From Mucilaginibacter inviolabilis (lineage in GTDB: Bacteria; Bacteroidota; Bacteroidia; Sphingobacteriales; Sphingobacteriaceae), in the NCBI RefSeq assembly GCF_011089895.1, contig NZ_JAANAT010000005.1:470216-534215 (forward strand): DNA of 64,000 nt. Direction: 5' to 3'. The position numbers and the translations under genes were made by a program. Positions within the stretch are counted from its first letter, which is position 1; each line of letters starts with the position of its first letter. Below, in pieces: positions 34,811 to 43,184 of this stretch. The notes beneath the pieces were generated by a model. It ran no database searches and had not been told where the DNA came from. It worked only from the letters and a program-made list of their open reading frames with translations.

Positions 34811-35440
34811 ATGTCACTCATAGAAAAATTACAATGGCGCTCTGCCGTTAAAAAATTCGATACTACAAAAAAAATAACTGCCACTCAATTAGATAGTTTA
34901 TTAAGCGCTGTACAATTAGCGCCATCATCATATGGTTTGCAATCATACAAAGTAATTGTTGTTCAGGATGCAGAAACCAAAGCCAAATTACGTGCTGCAG
35001 GTTATAACCAACCTCAAATTACTGATTCGTCTGCCTTGTTTGTTTTTGCATCATTAACTACGCTGGATGAAGATTTTGGCAAAAAATTTATCGACCTGAT
35101 TGCTTCAACCCGCAACGTTGCCCGCGAAACGCTGCAGGGTTACGAACAGGTTATTCTAGGAACCCTGAGCAGCCGCACCGATGAGCAAAAAATAGCCTGG
35201 TCGCACAGACAAGCTTACATCGCTTTAGGTGTTTTGTTAAGCGCCGCTGCCGAACTGGGTGTTGATGCTGCACCAATGGAGGGTTTTGATGCCGGAAAAT
35301 TTGATGAAATACTGGGCCTGAAAGAAAAAGGCTTAACCGCATCGGTTATAGCTGCCGTTGGTTTCCGTGCCGATGATGATCGTTACAGCCAAATGATCAA
35401 AGTACGCCGTCCAAAAGAAGAACTGTTTATTCACATATAA
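34811..35440 (+). CDS. NAD(P)H-dependent nitroreductase-family oxidoreductase
   Basis: The 209-residue protein has the FMN-binding nitroreductase fold: an N-terminal RSAVKKFD (Arg/Lys contacts to FMN phosphate), the LAPSSYGLQSYKVIVV strand-loop and the C-terminal AAVGFRADDDRY plus KVRRPKEEL. It resembles NfsB-like enzymes, which reduce nitro compounds and quinones with NAD(P)H in the cytoplasm. Induction by redox-active compounds is likely given the palindromic sites over its promoter, but no regulator gene is adjacent. The start at 34811 fits the family N-terminus (MSLIEKLQWR). It is monocistronic and is followed by an iterated-word hairpin. Confidence 0.88.
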   Translation: MSLIEKLQWRSAVKKFDTTKKITATQLDSLLSAVQLAPSSYGLQSYKVIVVQDAETKAKLRAAGYNQPQITDSSALFVFASLTTLDEDFGKKFIDLIASTRNVARETLQGYEQVILGTLSSRTDEQKIAWSHRQAYIALGVLLSAAAELGVDAAPMEGFDAGKFDEILGLKEKGLTASVIAAVGFRADDDRYSQMIKVRRPKEELFIHI

Positions 35441-35458
35441 ATTTGAATCAAGATATTA

Positions 35459-35513
35459 GAGTCAAGAATTAAGAAAAGCCAGTTCTAAAATCCCGGCGCT
35501 TGATTCTTGACTC
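35459..35513. repeat. Iterated-word inverted repeat (GARTCAA type)
   Basis: GAGTCAAGAATTAAG at 35459-35473 is inverted at 35499-35513 with one mismatch. The 7-base words GAATCAA and GAGTCAA are close to the GTATCAA words at 5750-5819. It begins 18 bases after the nitroreductase stop codon. Confidence 0.7.
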
Positions 35514-35590
35514 TTCCTTCTCCCCTCTCTTAATGCCAAGTGAATCAATGGCATGGCCTTTGCATAACTATCATGATGATTAAAAAGATC

Positions 35591-35956
35591 ATGGCAAAAA
35601 AAATATTGATAGTTGATCATAATGGCTTAATGACGGAGGTCATGTCATACATATTAACCAGTAATGGTTATGAAGTAATTACCCTCGACAATGCAGCCCA
35701 GATATTCAGCAGCATCCGCCAAAATGAGCCTGATCTGATTATCCTTGATGCCGTGTTACCCGGCATTGATGGCATAGATGTGTGCCGTTTGCTTAAGTGG
35801 AATAAAGAAACCCAAGCCCTCCCCGTAATTATTTGTACCGACATTGAAGACACCGAAAGTTTTTTAAAACAGGAAGGCGCTCCCAATGATGTACTGCATA
35901 AGCCTTTTGGTATGAACAACCTGATAGAAACAGTTGGGCACCAACTGGCCGCCTGA
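35591..35956 (+). CDS. Single-domain response regulator, atypical acidic pocket
   Basis: This is a stand-alone receiver domain of 121 residues with the phospho-acceptor Asp in LIILDAVLPGIDG (about residue 53), the switch Thr in VIICTD and the conserved Lys in LHKPFG. The first acidic motif reads IVDHNG, so the usual Asp-Asp or Glu-Asp pair that binds Mg2+ is reduced to a single Asp. It lacks an output domain. In-frame starts exist further upstream (ATG at 35573, GTG at 35540); MAKKILIVD at 35591 matches the family N-terminus best. No kinase gene is adjacent, and its partner is unknown. Confidence 0.8.
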   Translation: MAKKILIVDHNGLMTEVMSYILTSNGYEVITLDNAAQIFSSIRQNEPDLIILDAVLPGIDGIDVCRLLKWNKETQALPVIICTDIEDTESFLKQEGAPNDVLHKPFGMNNLIETVGHQLAA

Positions 35957-36031
35957 ACAAATGCTACCAGTTTTGTTTAAAATGCCCGATTTATAAACAA
36001 CAATTGTATATTTACCCCCGAGGAGAAAAAG

Positions 36032-36262
36032 ATGGGCCTGCCACTACGAATAACATATAACGATACCGACCACGTTTACCAGGTAAACACTACACCAATT
36101 AATAAAGCTACCACCGAGCTTGAAATATTATTAAACGGCGATACAATAACCCTTCAAAAAGATATCCGCGGCGCATGGATCCAACAAGGAGAAGGCCCAC
36201 TGATTGATCCGGAATTGGCTCAGGCATTAGGCCGGTCTGTATCCCTTCGGTTCAGGATGTAG
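36032..36262 (+). CDS. Small hypothetical protein
   Basis: The 76-residue protein is predicted to be a small beta-rich cytoplasmic protein (LRITYNDTDHVYQVNTTPIN, then LEILLNGDTITLQKDIRGAW). It has no signal peptide, membrane segment or cysteine motif. I do not recognise the family. An unusually good purine-rich stretch (GAGGAGAAAAAG) lies directly before the ATG at 36032, a possible ribosome-binding site rare among the other genes here. It lies 76 bases after the response regulator on the same strand and may be co-transcribed with it. Confidence 0.6.
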   Translation: MGLPLRITYNDTDHVYQVNTTPINKATTELEILLNGDTITLQKDIRGAWIQQGEGPLIDPELAQALGRSVSLRFRM

Positions 36263-36357
36263 TTATTTTTCGGTTACTCCTTTGTGGAATAAAATCTACA
36301 TAAATCCCTTTCTATATCCCAGTATAAGTCTTCATTGTTTTTATAAAGCAAACATGA

Positions 36358-36365
36358 TATTTTTG
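36358..36365 (+). promoter_or_regulatory. -7 box TATTTTTG of the epimerase gene
   Basis: This matches TAnnTTTG and ends four bases before the ATG at 36370, predicting a leaderless transcript. Confidence 0.55.
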
Positions 36366-36369
36366 CTTC

Positions 36370-37353
36370 ATGAGTATTCTTGTAACCGGAAGCGCCGGGC
36401 ATCTCGGCGAAGCCATTTTGCGAAGCCTCAGAGCACAAGGCAGGCAGGCACAGGGTGTAGATATTAAAGCATCAGCGTTTACAGATCATATAGGCTCCAT
36501 AACCAACCGCGAATTTGTTTGCAATTGCCTTAAGGATGTACATGCCGTGATCCATACAGCAACGCTGCACAAACCCCACATCGTAACCCACTCCAACCAG
36601 GATTTTATCGACACCAATGTTTCGGGGACACTGGTACTGCTCGAAGAGGCCGTAGCTGCCGGCATAACCACCTTTGTTTATACCAGCACCACCAGTACGT
36701 TTGGAGCGGCGATGAACCCCGCGCCTGGTGAGCCTGCGGCCTGGATTACCGAGGAAATAACGCCTATCCCTAAAAACATTTATGGTGTAACTAAAATAGC
36801 AGCCGAGAGTCTTTGTGAAATGTTTGCCCGCAAGCATGGTTTAGGAGTAGTGGTTTTGCGAACATCCCGGTTTTTCCCCGAAGCCGATGATGATGCCGCC
36901 GTAAGAGGAAAATACAGCGCGCCCAATGTACAGGCCAACGAACTGTTATACCGACGGGTAGAAATGGAAGACGTTGTTGATGCACATCTCCTGGCTGTTG
37001 AAAAAGCTCAATCTATCGGGTTTGGCCGCTACATTATTTCGGGTACAACGCCCTTTACCAGGGATGATCTGGCTCAGCTCCATAATCATGCTCCGAAAGT
37101 GGTAAAACGGCTTTTCCCGGATTATGAGCAGCTTTTTGCGCAGCAAAACTGGACCATGTTTCCGCATATAGACCGTGTGTATGTGAACACCAAAGCCCGC
37201 ATTGAGCTGGGCTGGCAACCCAAATATGATTTTGACTTTGTATTGAAATGCCTTGGCGAAGGCATCGATTTCAGGAGTCCCTTATCCCGCGAAATAGGCA
37301 GTAAGGGATATCATGATACTGTTTTTGAACAGGGCCCCTATCCGGTTGAATAG
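36370..37353 (+). CDS. NAD-dependent epimerase/dehydratase
   Basis: The 327-residue protein is an extended short-chain dehydrogenase. It has the Rossmann motif VTGSAGHLGEAIL near the N-terminus, the Ser/Thr of the active site in TSTTSTFG and the catalytic YGVTKIAAE (Tyr-x-x-x-Lys). Such enzymes act on nucleotide sugars or related sugars. The substrate here cannot be told from sequence, and the long C-terminal part is typical of the family. No glycan-biosynthesis genes adjoin it on this strand. Its promoter predicts a leaderless mRNA. It is followed by a 399-bp spacer holding two inverted-repeat elements. Confidence 0.85.
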   Translation: MSILVTGSAGHLGEAILRSLRAQGRQAQGVDIKASAFTDHIGSITNREFVCNCLKDVHAVIHTATLHKPHIVTHSNQDFIDTNVSGTLVLLEEAVAAGITTFVYTSTTSTFGAAMNPAPGEPAAWITEEITPIPKNIYGVTKIAAESLCEMFARKHGLGVVVLRTSRFFPEADDDAAVRGKYSAPNVQANELLYRRVEMEDVVDAHLLAVEKAQSIGFGRYIISGTTPFTRDDLAQLHNHAPKVVKRLFPDYEQLFAQQNWTMFPHIDRVYVNTKARIELGWQPKYDFDFVLKCLGEGIDFRSPLSREIGSKGYHDTVFEQGPYPVE

Positions 37354-37357
37354 CGAC

Positions 37358-37475
37358 AAAAGTGGGTTTACATGGTTTACACTTTTTATGGTTAACATTA
37401 ATTTAATTTACTTATAATCAATGAATTAAATTCATTTCACTGTCAAATAGTGCGTTTTTATGTAAACCCACTTTT
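37358..37475. repeat. MITE-like element with perfect 16-bp terminal inverted repeats
   Basis: AAAAGTGGGTTTACAT at 37358-37373 is perfectly inverted at 37460-37475, giving a 118-bp unit with an AT-rich interior that also holds the palindrome ATGAATTAAATTCAT (37421-37435). No clear target-site duplication is seen. It begins four bases after the epimerase stop codon, so it could instead be a long hairpin serving as that gene's 3' end. Confidence 0.5.
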
Positions 37476-37523
37476 CATCTCTTGAAGGGTTCCTGAAATG
37501 ACGGAGAGCTATTTCCGGTTTAA

Positions 37524-37629
37524 ATTCCCTCCCGAGGGAGGGGTGCGATGGATTGCGCGGTGGCAGGGAGGGGTTTATTCGCAATGTAGGTAGCACAGAC
37601 CCCCTCCCTACCCTCCCAAGGGAGGGAAT
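37524..37629. repeat. CTCCC/GGGAG palindromic repeat
   Basis: ATTCCCTCCC at 37524-37533 is inverted at 37620-37629, with nested CCCTCCCGAGGGAGGG and CCCTCCCAAGGGAGGG at the two ends. This C/G-rich nested palindrome is unlike its AT-rich surroundings and resembles dispersed repeats of Bacteroidota genomes. It forms the second half of the 399-bp spacer at 37354-37752; the last 120 bases hold nothing else I can identify. Confidence 0.7.
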
Positions 37630-37752
37630 CGCACGTATCCCCATGCTTTTTATTGGCCCCATGCCGGTTTAAGCATCCTTCGCTTGAACTTATGTGAGAG
37701 TTAGCGTCTACGCTTCAATAGGCCTTTTTCTTTTCGCTGTTTTGTCCTTCCC

Positions 37753-38637
37753 CTACCAGGAGCTTGTTTTTGTCTGGATAAATTCCCTTTGATAATTCAG
37801 CGGGCTTTTACCGGTTATCTGCTTAAAGTATTTATGAAAATTGGTAAAGTTGTTGAACCCGCTTTCATAGCAAAGTTGCTTTAAAGGCAGCCTGTTTTCG
37901 ATAAGTAATTTACAGGCGTGCCCCACTCTTATCTCCAATAAAAACTTGGAGTAGGTTTTACGCGTGCGCGATTTAAAATACCGGCAAAAGGAATTTGGAC
38001 TGATGCCGGCCAAATCGGCAAGCTCATCCATATGGATCTTGTTTTTGAAATTAGCCAGGGAGTATTCGTAAATCACATTGATACAATCATTGCCCGATTT
38101 ATCCATGTTCGGACTAAACCCAATAGACGACAGGATATCGGCATGCTCATACCCGGCAATAATATTCAGCGCCTCCATCAGTAAAATGATCCGTTTTGAT
38201 CCTTCGGCAGTAAGCAGGTTTTCCATAATCCCGGCAATGGCATTTTTTGCCCTGCCGGTAATTTGTATACCCCGGCGGGCCTTTTCCAATACCGTTTTGA
38301 TCATTTTATTTTCTGGCAATTGTAAAAACCCATTCCCCCAAAAATTCTCACAAAAATGAGCTACCCTGATATCAACCGGGGCGGTTTCTTCCTTTGCAAA
38401 ATAAACATCATCAAAGCGCCAGTAATGCGGCAGATATGCGCCTATCATCACAATATCCCCGGCATTGAATGGCCTGATATTATCACCTACAAACTGTGTC
38501 CCGCTTCCTTTTTTAAAATGGATCAGTTCAATTTCGGGGTGGTAATGCCACCTGTTGTTAATACATGGAATGAGGTCTTGTCGTACACTGAAAGACTGAG
38601 CAGGACCTGCAGATACTTTGAGTAATTGTGGCTTCAT
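37753..38637 (-). CDS. AraC-family transcriptional regulator (cupin sensor) of the glycan locus
   Basis: The 294-residue regulator has an N-terminal cupin domain (WHYHPEIELIHFKKGSG, about residues 30-46; IGAYLPHYWRFDDV) and C-terminal AraC helices (MDELADLAGISPNSFCRYFK and YESGFNNFTNFHKYFKQITG). It begins 34 bases after the lyase gene at 38672 on the same strand and is the last gene of the polysaccharide utilisation locus, so it probably senses a breakdown product of the target glycan. It is similar along its length to the AraC protein at 16214. The ligand and the operator are unknown. Confidence 0.85.
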   Translation of the reverse strand: MKPQLLKVSAGPAQSFSVRQDLIPCINNRWHYHPEIELIHFKKGSGTQFVGDNIRPFNAGDIVMIGAYLPHYWRFDDVYFAKEETAPVDIRVAHFCENFWGNGFLQLPENKMIKTVLEKARRGIQITGRAKNAIAGIMENLLTAEGSKRIILLMEALNIIAGYEHADILSSIGFSPNMDKSGNDCINVIYEYSLANFKNKIHMDELADLAGISPNSFCRYFKSRTRKTYSKFLLEIRVGHACKLLIENRLPLKQLCYESGFNNFTNFHKYFKQITGKSPLNYQREFIQTKTSSW

Positions 38638-38671
38638 TCAATTTTATTTTAATTGGTTATCAAAACAAAAA

Positions 38672-39472
38672 CTATTGCTCCCGGATAGAGATATCGGCAA
38701 AATCAACATCCTCATCTCTGATATATTCCGTGCTTTTTAAGCTCCGGTATACTCCCCATTTTGGCCGGCAAAATGATGTTCCCTTTCGCCACAGATCGAT
38801 ATCCTTATTGGTATAGTTCAATAATACTTTGCCATCGGCCACCCTTTTAATAGTGACTGTATAACTGCCATGGGTATCGTAATGCAGCGTTTCTGTCGCT
38901 TCAACCCAGGTTCCTTTAAAATCGCCCAGATTTACTTTGGTTAAAACGCCCTGCGAACTTGCCTTTTCCGACCCGGTATGGATAACCTCGAACTGATCGG
39001 GCTGACCATACCGGGGCGTAAAGGTGATGACAGGTGCGCCGGCATCGCCATCGCCGGCTTTGATCTGGTGAATGTGGGTAAATGTGGGCTGGGCTTTAAA
39101 ACCACTGTCTATTTTAAATTTCCATTTGTATTCAACCGTTTCGCCCAGCTCTCCTTTCAAATTAGCAGCAGAGGGGCCATAAGTCTTGATCTCTACCCGC
39201 TCGCGGTCGAAGTTTTTACAGCGGTCATTATCTTCCTTAACATGGCTGTGAAAAACAAACACATACTCATTGAGCTGTTTATCAAAAGCCTCGGTAACAT
39301 GTTTAACCGGATGGGCACAATCGGGCACTTCGCAGGCATCGCCACCCAATATGCGCGATATCTGCTTATAAGCATCGCTGCTGCCATCAGCTTTCAGCAC
39401 AATCTGGGCTTTTAGTCTGCTGCTCATGATCAGCAGGCCGATAATTAAAAATACAGGGGTATTAAATTTCAT
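38672..39472 (-). CDS. Secreted jelly-roll polysaccharide lyase candidate
   Basis: The 266-residue protein has a signal peptide (about 1-22, ending RLKAQ) and a beta-rich domain resembling the heparinase-I/glucuronan-lyase superfamily: FDRERVEIKTYGPS, KWKFKIDSGFKAQPTFTHIH, then TPRYGQPDQFEVIHTG and DLWRKGTSFCRPKWGVYRSL. The Arg/Glu, Gln/His and Tyr positions in these strands are those such lyases use. I could not place it in a numbered PL family with confidence. It is two bases from the fucosidase gene and clearly in the same operon. Four cysteines (CEVPDC, RCKNF, FCRPK) may form disulfides. A carbohydrate-binding-only role is possible. Confidence 0.65.
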   Translation of the reverse strand: MKFNTPVFLIIGLLIMSSRLKAQIVLKADGSSDAYKQISRILGGDACEVPDCAHPVKHVTEAFDKQLNEYVFVFHSHVKEDNDRCKNFDRERVEIKTYGPSAANLKGELGETVEYKWKFKIDSGFKAQPTFTHIHQIKAGDGDAGAPVITFTPRYGQPDQFEVIHTGSEKASSQGVLTKVNLGDFKGTWVEATETLHYDTHGSYTVTIKRVADGKVLLNYTNKDIDLWRKGTSFCRPKWGVYRSLKSTEYIRDEDVDFADISIREQ

Positions 39473-39474
39473 TG

Positions 39475-40902
39475 TTAATCAAGCGCTCCGGTTTTCATTT
39501 TACCATTTTGATTGGCTGTTTGGGATGCTACCGCTCCCTTCACTTCCACCTTAATTACAGTGGCTATATTATCTGTAGCATTGGCTGGTACATTTATAGT
39601 TACTCCATCGTTGGATGCATCGGTTTTTAAGGTGGTTCCACCTGCCAGCATTTTGGCGTTAACTATTTCATTTTTTAAGCCGGGAACAACCAGTTTGCCA
39701 TCTGCGGGCCAGTTAAATACTGATAAGTACAGTATGGTATTTTTGCCATTGGGTTTAAGTGTACAACGACCCCAGCTTAGCGCAGGCAGCGGACTTGCTT
39801 TGGTGGCGTATATGGCTTCGCCATTTACTTTCATCCACTCACCCATCTTTTTTAAAGAGGCTATGCTTTCCTGCGGAAATTCTCCTTCTGCATTTGGACC
39901 AACGTTTAACAGGTAGTTGCCTCCTTTTGATGCGATATCAACGAGGTTATGGATCAGTGTTTCGGGCGATTTCCATTTATGGTCATAGCTTTTATAGCCC
40001 CAGGTGCCGTTCATGGTCATACAGGTTTCCCAGTCTTTACCATCCAGCTCACTCAGGTTAGGGATTTTTTGCTCGGGAGTTTTATAATCTCCGGCAAAGT
40101 TGGGGCGCTTTAAGCGATCATTGGTGATGATATTGGGCTGCAGCTTTAACACATCGTTCAGTTTTTGAGCAAACTCATCGGTCATGTTGGTTGGCGTATC
40201 CCACCAGATTACGGCTACATCGCCATAATTGGTCAATAATTCTTTTACCTGCGGAACGGCTACCCTATCGATATACTCGGCCATGGTTGATGTGGTTTGG
40301 GCCGGATCCCAATGACCGGTGTGGTCTTTAGTATAAGCATCTATTTTGGCCGAATCGGGATTTGGCCAGCCCTCGGCGCTTACCTTGCGGGCAGCAGCTC
40401 CACCCGGATTATTCCAATCCTGCGCCTGCGAATAATAAAACCCGAGTTTGATACCATATTTTTTGCAGGCAGCAGCCAAAGGTTTTAAAACATCTTTACC
40501 ATAAGGTGTGGCATCGGCAATGTTCCATTTACTGGCGTTTGATTTAAACATGGCAAAGCCATCGTGATGCTTGGCTGTAATCACAATATATTTCATACCC
40601 GCCTCTTTAGCCTGTTTTACCCAGGCATCGGCATCATATTTTACGGGATTGAATTTTTTGGCAAATTGCTGGTATTCGGCAACGGGTATCTTAGCCCGGT
40701 TCATGATCCATTCGCCGCCATGACCAACCTCGTAACCCTTGTATATACCGCCCAGTTCGGCATAATCGCCCCAGTGAATGAACATGCCGAAACGGGCCTC
40801 GCGCCACCATTTCATGCGCTCATCGCGCGAAAGCTCTTTTTGAGCAAAAACACTAGGTATAAAAAATACAGACAACAAACAGGCTATAAAAAGTTTCTTC
40901 AT
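39475..40902 (-). CDS. GH29 alpha-L-fucosidase
   Basis: The 475-residue protein has a signal peptide (about 1-20) and a GH29 TIM barrel: WWREARFGMFIHWGDYAE, ITAKHHDGFAMFKS, KLGFYYSQAQDWN and the nucleophile Asp at about residue 235 in IWWDTP. A C-terminal beta-sandwich follows. It should release alpha-linked L-fucose in the periplasm by a retaining mechanism. The general acid is not obvious from sequence, as usual for the family. The 212 bp upstream separate it from the beta-helix gene and hold a dyad CGCAAACGTTTTCG at 41095-41108 like LacI-type operators, so this gene may have an extra promoter. Confidence 0.9.
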   Translation of the reverse strand: MKKLFIACLLSVFFIPSVFAQKELSRDERMKWWREARFGMFIHWGDYAELGGIYKGYEVGHGGEWIMNRAKIPVAEYQQFAKKFNPVKYDADAWVKQAKEAGMKYIVITAKHHDGFAMFKSNASKWNIADATPYGKDVLKPLAAACKKYGIKLGFYYSQAQDWNNPGGAAARKVSAEGWPNPDSAKIDAYTKDHTGHWDPAQTTSTMAEYIDRVAVPQVKELLTNYGDVAVIWWDTPTNMTDEFAQKLNDVLKLQPNIITNDRLKRPNFAGDYKTPEQKIPNLSELDGKDWETCMTMNGTWGYKSYDHKWKSPETLIHNLVDIASKGGNYLLNVGPNAEGEFPQESIASLKKMGEWMKVNGEAIYATKASPLPALSWGRCTLKPNGKNTILYLSVFNWPADGKLVVPGLKNEIVNAKMLAGGTTLKTDASNDGVTINVPANATDNIATVIKVEVKGAVASQTANQNGKMKTGALD

Positions 40903-41114
40903 CAGGTTTTTATTTCGGCAGATATAGTACCTGCCCTGGTTTATAATATTACTATTGAATAAATGAGCGCAACCGGTTAAATAGCCAGTATGGCCTACGG
41001 TTATATTAATTGGTTATGAGCATACATTTGTATAGCTTTTATCTACTATACAATGCGCGTGGTGTTTGGTACCACATTTGGCTGCAATAATCTACGCAAA
41101 CGTTTTCGTTCGGG

Positions 41115-43169
41115 TTATATTTTACTGTCAGGGCTTCTCCCCCTTTCCATATACAAACCAAAGTTATTGATGGCCACATAATCATTGGCTTTCAGTATGG
41201 TTAAGCGAACTTTCCAGGCAATGGTCGCCGGGAATTTTACCACCTGGTTTTTCCCGATGGTTGTTCCCTGTGTCAACAACTTCCAATCACTGTTTAACTG
41301 GGCTTCTACTTTATAGGCTGTTATATGTTGGCCTTCCTCGTTGAGTTGCAGGGTGTTTATTTTTACAGGACCTTCCATATCCACCTCCAGTGTCGCTTTG
41401 GTTACACCATCATTGGTGCGCCAGTAAGTAGCGGGATTGCCGTCGATCGCTTTTTCGCCGCCAAATTCGCGGGTACTGCCTTTTACATCGCTGGTATTTA
41501 CCGGGCGGTCAATGGCTTCGTTAAAGCCCAGTTTATCTGTTTGCGTTTTTAGCGGCAATAAGCTAACCTGCTTATTCGGGAACATATCTATCGTGTTGCC
41601 TGCATACCCTATATTTTTAAGTCCCTTAATGCCTAAACGTTCTGTCAGCTGGGCGAGGTAAAGACTTGCTATCTCCACCGGCGAACCGTGCGAATCGAAA
41701 TTGCCATCGGGTAAAACAGGTTCGCTGTCAAACAAGCGCGCGGTTTGTTCACGTTTGCCGATACAACCAATGGCCCAATTTGCCGCGCCCGGCGGATTTT
41801 GAATAATGTATGTTTTGGCGATGCAATTCCAGGCTACGGCCCAGCCCATCGTCCAGCCGTGGCCAGAACCGGCAATACCCCGGTTCATAAAATCGATGCC
41901 GCCATCGGGCACGGTACAGTTATCCACCAAAAGACCGGTTGCCCAGCGCTGATGCGGTTGCACCCGGCTCCGCGTACCCCTAAAGGTGCAGTTGAGTAAA
42001 ACATTCGGACCGGAAATTAAGGATGAAGTCCACACAAAATACATATTGCCACCGGTGATCTCGCAGCGGTCGATCAGGTTCTGTCCGCCTTCCAAACTAA
42101 AATCTGTTGGTTTGGATGCGCCGAGATTAGCGTAGGTATGTTTCACGATCACCTTTTCCATGGTAATACGGTTACCGGCAAGCACGGTGGTGTTCATCGT
42201 TTCTTCGCAGTACACATCTTTTACCCAGCAATCGTCGCCGCCAACACGGATGCCTGCATAAGGGGCATGGCCGTAATCAATTTCGAGCGGCGGGCATTGG
42301 ATATGTATATTTTCAACACCCACTTGCGTAACCCGAGATACCGGTTTTGCTTTGACGATGGTTGTACCCGGAGCATTTAAAAATTGAGCATCGTAGGAGT
42401 CGGCCAGCGGAATATCAATCGTTATTTTATTACCCGAAATAGCCACTATCGTTCTTTTCGTAATCCCGCGTGCCCCTACTTTGAGCCAGGTTTCTTTTTT
42501 ACCATCGCGCCACATATTATCCATTCCCATAAAATGTACCCAGTTTTCGGTTACCGGCCGGTTAATGGCTATTATATCGCCTGCTTTAAATCCAGATGCA
42601 TCACTAACCGTAAAGGATGTACTACCCGATGGCACATAGGCATTGGCAATAACTGTTTTGGCAGCATTAACGGCGCTGCTATCGGCCTTTTCTGTCCGGC
42701 CTAAAGGGATATCGGTATTTCCGCGACCGATAACAATCGCTGTATGGTGATCTCCAACCATTTTGATGGTGGTTCCGTTCGCGCCACTGCCATTACCGTG
42801 TAATACCACCCCACTTGTTGATAAGAGAATTGGACCAGAACAGGTAAATGTACCCGGAGCAAGCTCCACCGCGCCGCGGAATCCATTTTGCAGAGGCATC
42901 GTCGACACCTCGTCTATAGCGTTTTGTATAGCCTGGGTATCATCATTCCCCGATGGTTTTACTACCCGTTTTACAGGGACTGTTGGCAATGCCACACCGC
43001 CGCCCATATAACCGGCGGATGAGAAATCCATGATCCTGTCGCCACTGGGAGTAGTTTTGTAAACCAGCTTGCCATCCTTGCCCCGGTATACCCACTGGCT
43101 TTTGTTTTTTTGTGCAAATGCGCTGACAGCTACGAGCCAGCATAATATAAATACACTACTGTTTTTCAT
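41115..43169 (-). CDS. Secreted right-handed beta-helix protein with C-terminal discoidin domain
   Basis: The 684-residue protein has a signal peptide (about 1-20, ending AFAQ), a pectate-lyase-3-like beta-helix (DDTQAIQNAIDEVST near residue 78, then repeated turns to about 520) and a C-terminal F5/8-type-C-like domain (about 555-675; GGEKAIDGNPATYWRTNDG). Beta-helix proteins in such loci are lyases or glycosidases acting on uronic-acid polymers, and the discoidin part probably binds glycan. No family-specific catalytic residues could be assigned. The start is the ATG at 43169; an in-frame TTG three codons earlier is ignored. It follows the PL6-type gene by 15 bases. Confidence 0.78.
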   Translation of the reverse strand: MKNSSVFILCWLVAVSAFAQKNKSQWVYRGKDGKLVYKTTPSGDRIMDFSSAGYMGGGVALPTVPVKRVVKPSGNDDTQAIQNAIDEVSTMPLQNGFRGAVELAPGTFTCSGPILLSTSGVVLHGNGSGANGTTIKMVGDHHTAIVIGRGNTDIPLGRTEKADSSAVNAAKTVIANAYVPSGSTSFTVSDASGFKAGDIIAINRPVTENWVHFMGMDNMWRDGKKETWLKVGARGITKRTIVAISGNKITIDIPLADSYDAQFLNAPGTTIVKAKPVSRVTQVGVENIHIQCPPLEIDYGHAPYAGIRVGGDDCWVKDVYCEETMNTTVLAGNRITMEKVIVKHTYANLGASKPTDFSLEGGQNLIDRCEITGGNMYFVWTSSLISGPNVLLNCTFRGTRSRVQPHQRWATGLLVDNCTVPDGGIDFMNRGIAGSGHGWTMGWAVAWNCIAKTYIIQNPPGAANWAIGCIGKREQTARLFDSEPVLPDGNFDSHGSPVEIASLYLAQLTERLGIKGLKNIGYAGNTIDMFPNKQVSLLPLKTQTDKLGFNEAIDRPVNTSDVKGSTREFGGEKAIDGNPATYWRTNDGVTKATLEVDMEGPVKINTLQLNEEGQHITAYKVEAQLNSDWKLLTQGTTIGKNQVVKFPATIAWKVRLTILKANDYVAINNFGLYMERGRSPDSKI

Positions 43170-43184
43170 GTTGATCAAATCTGT

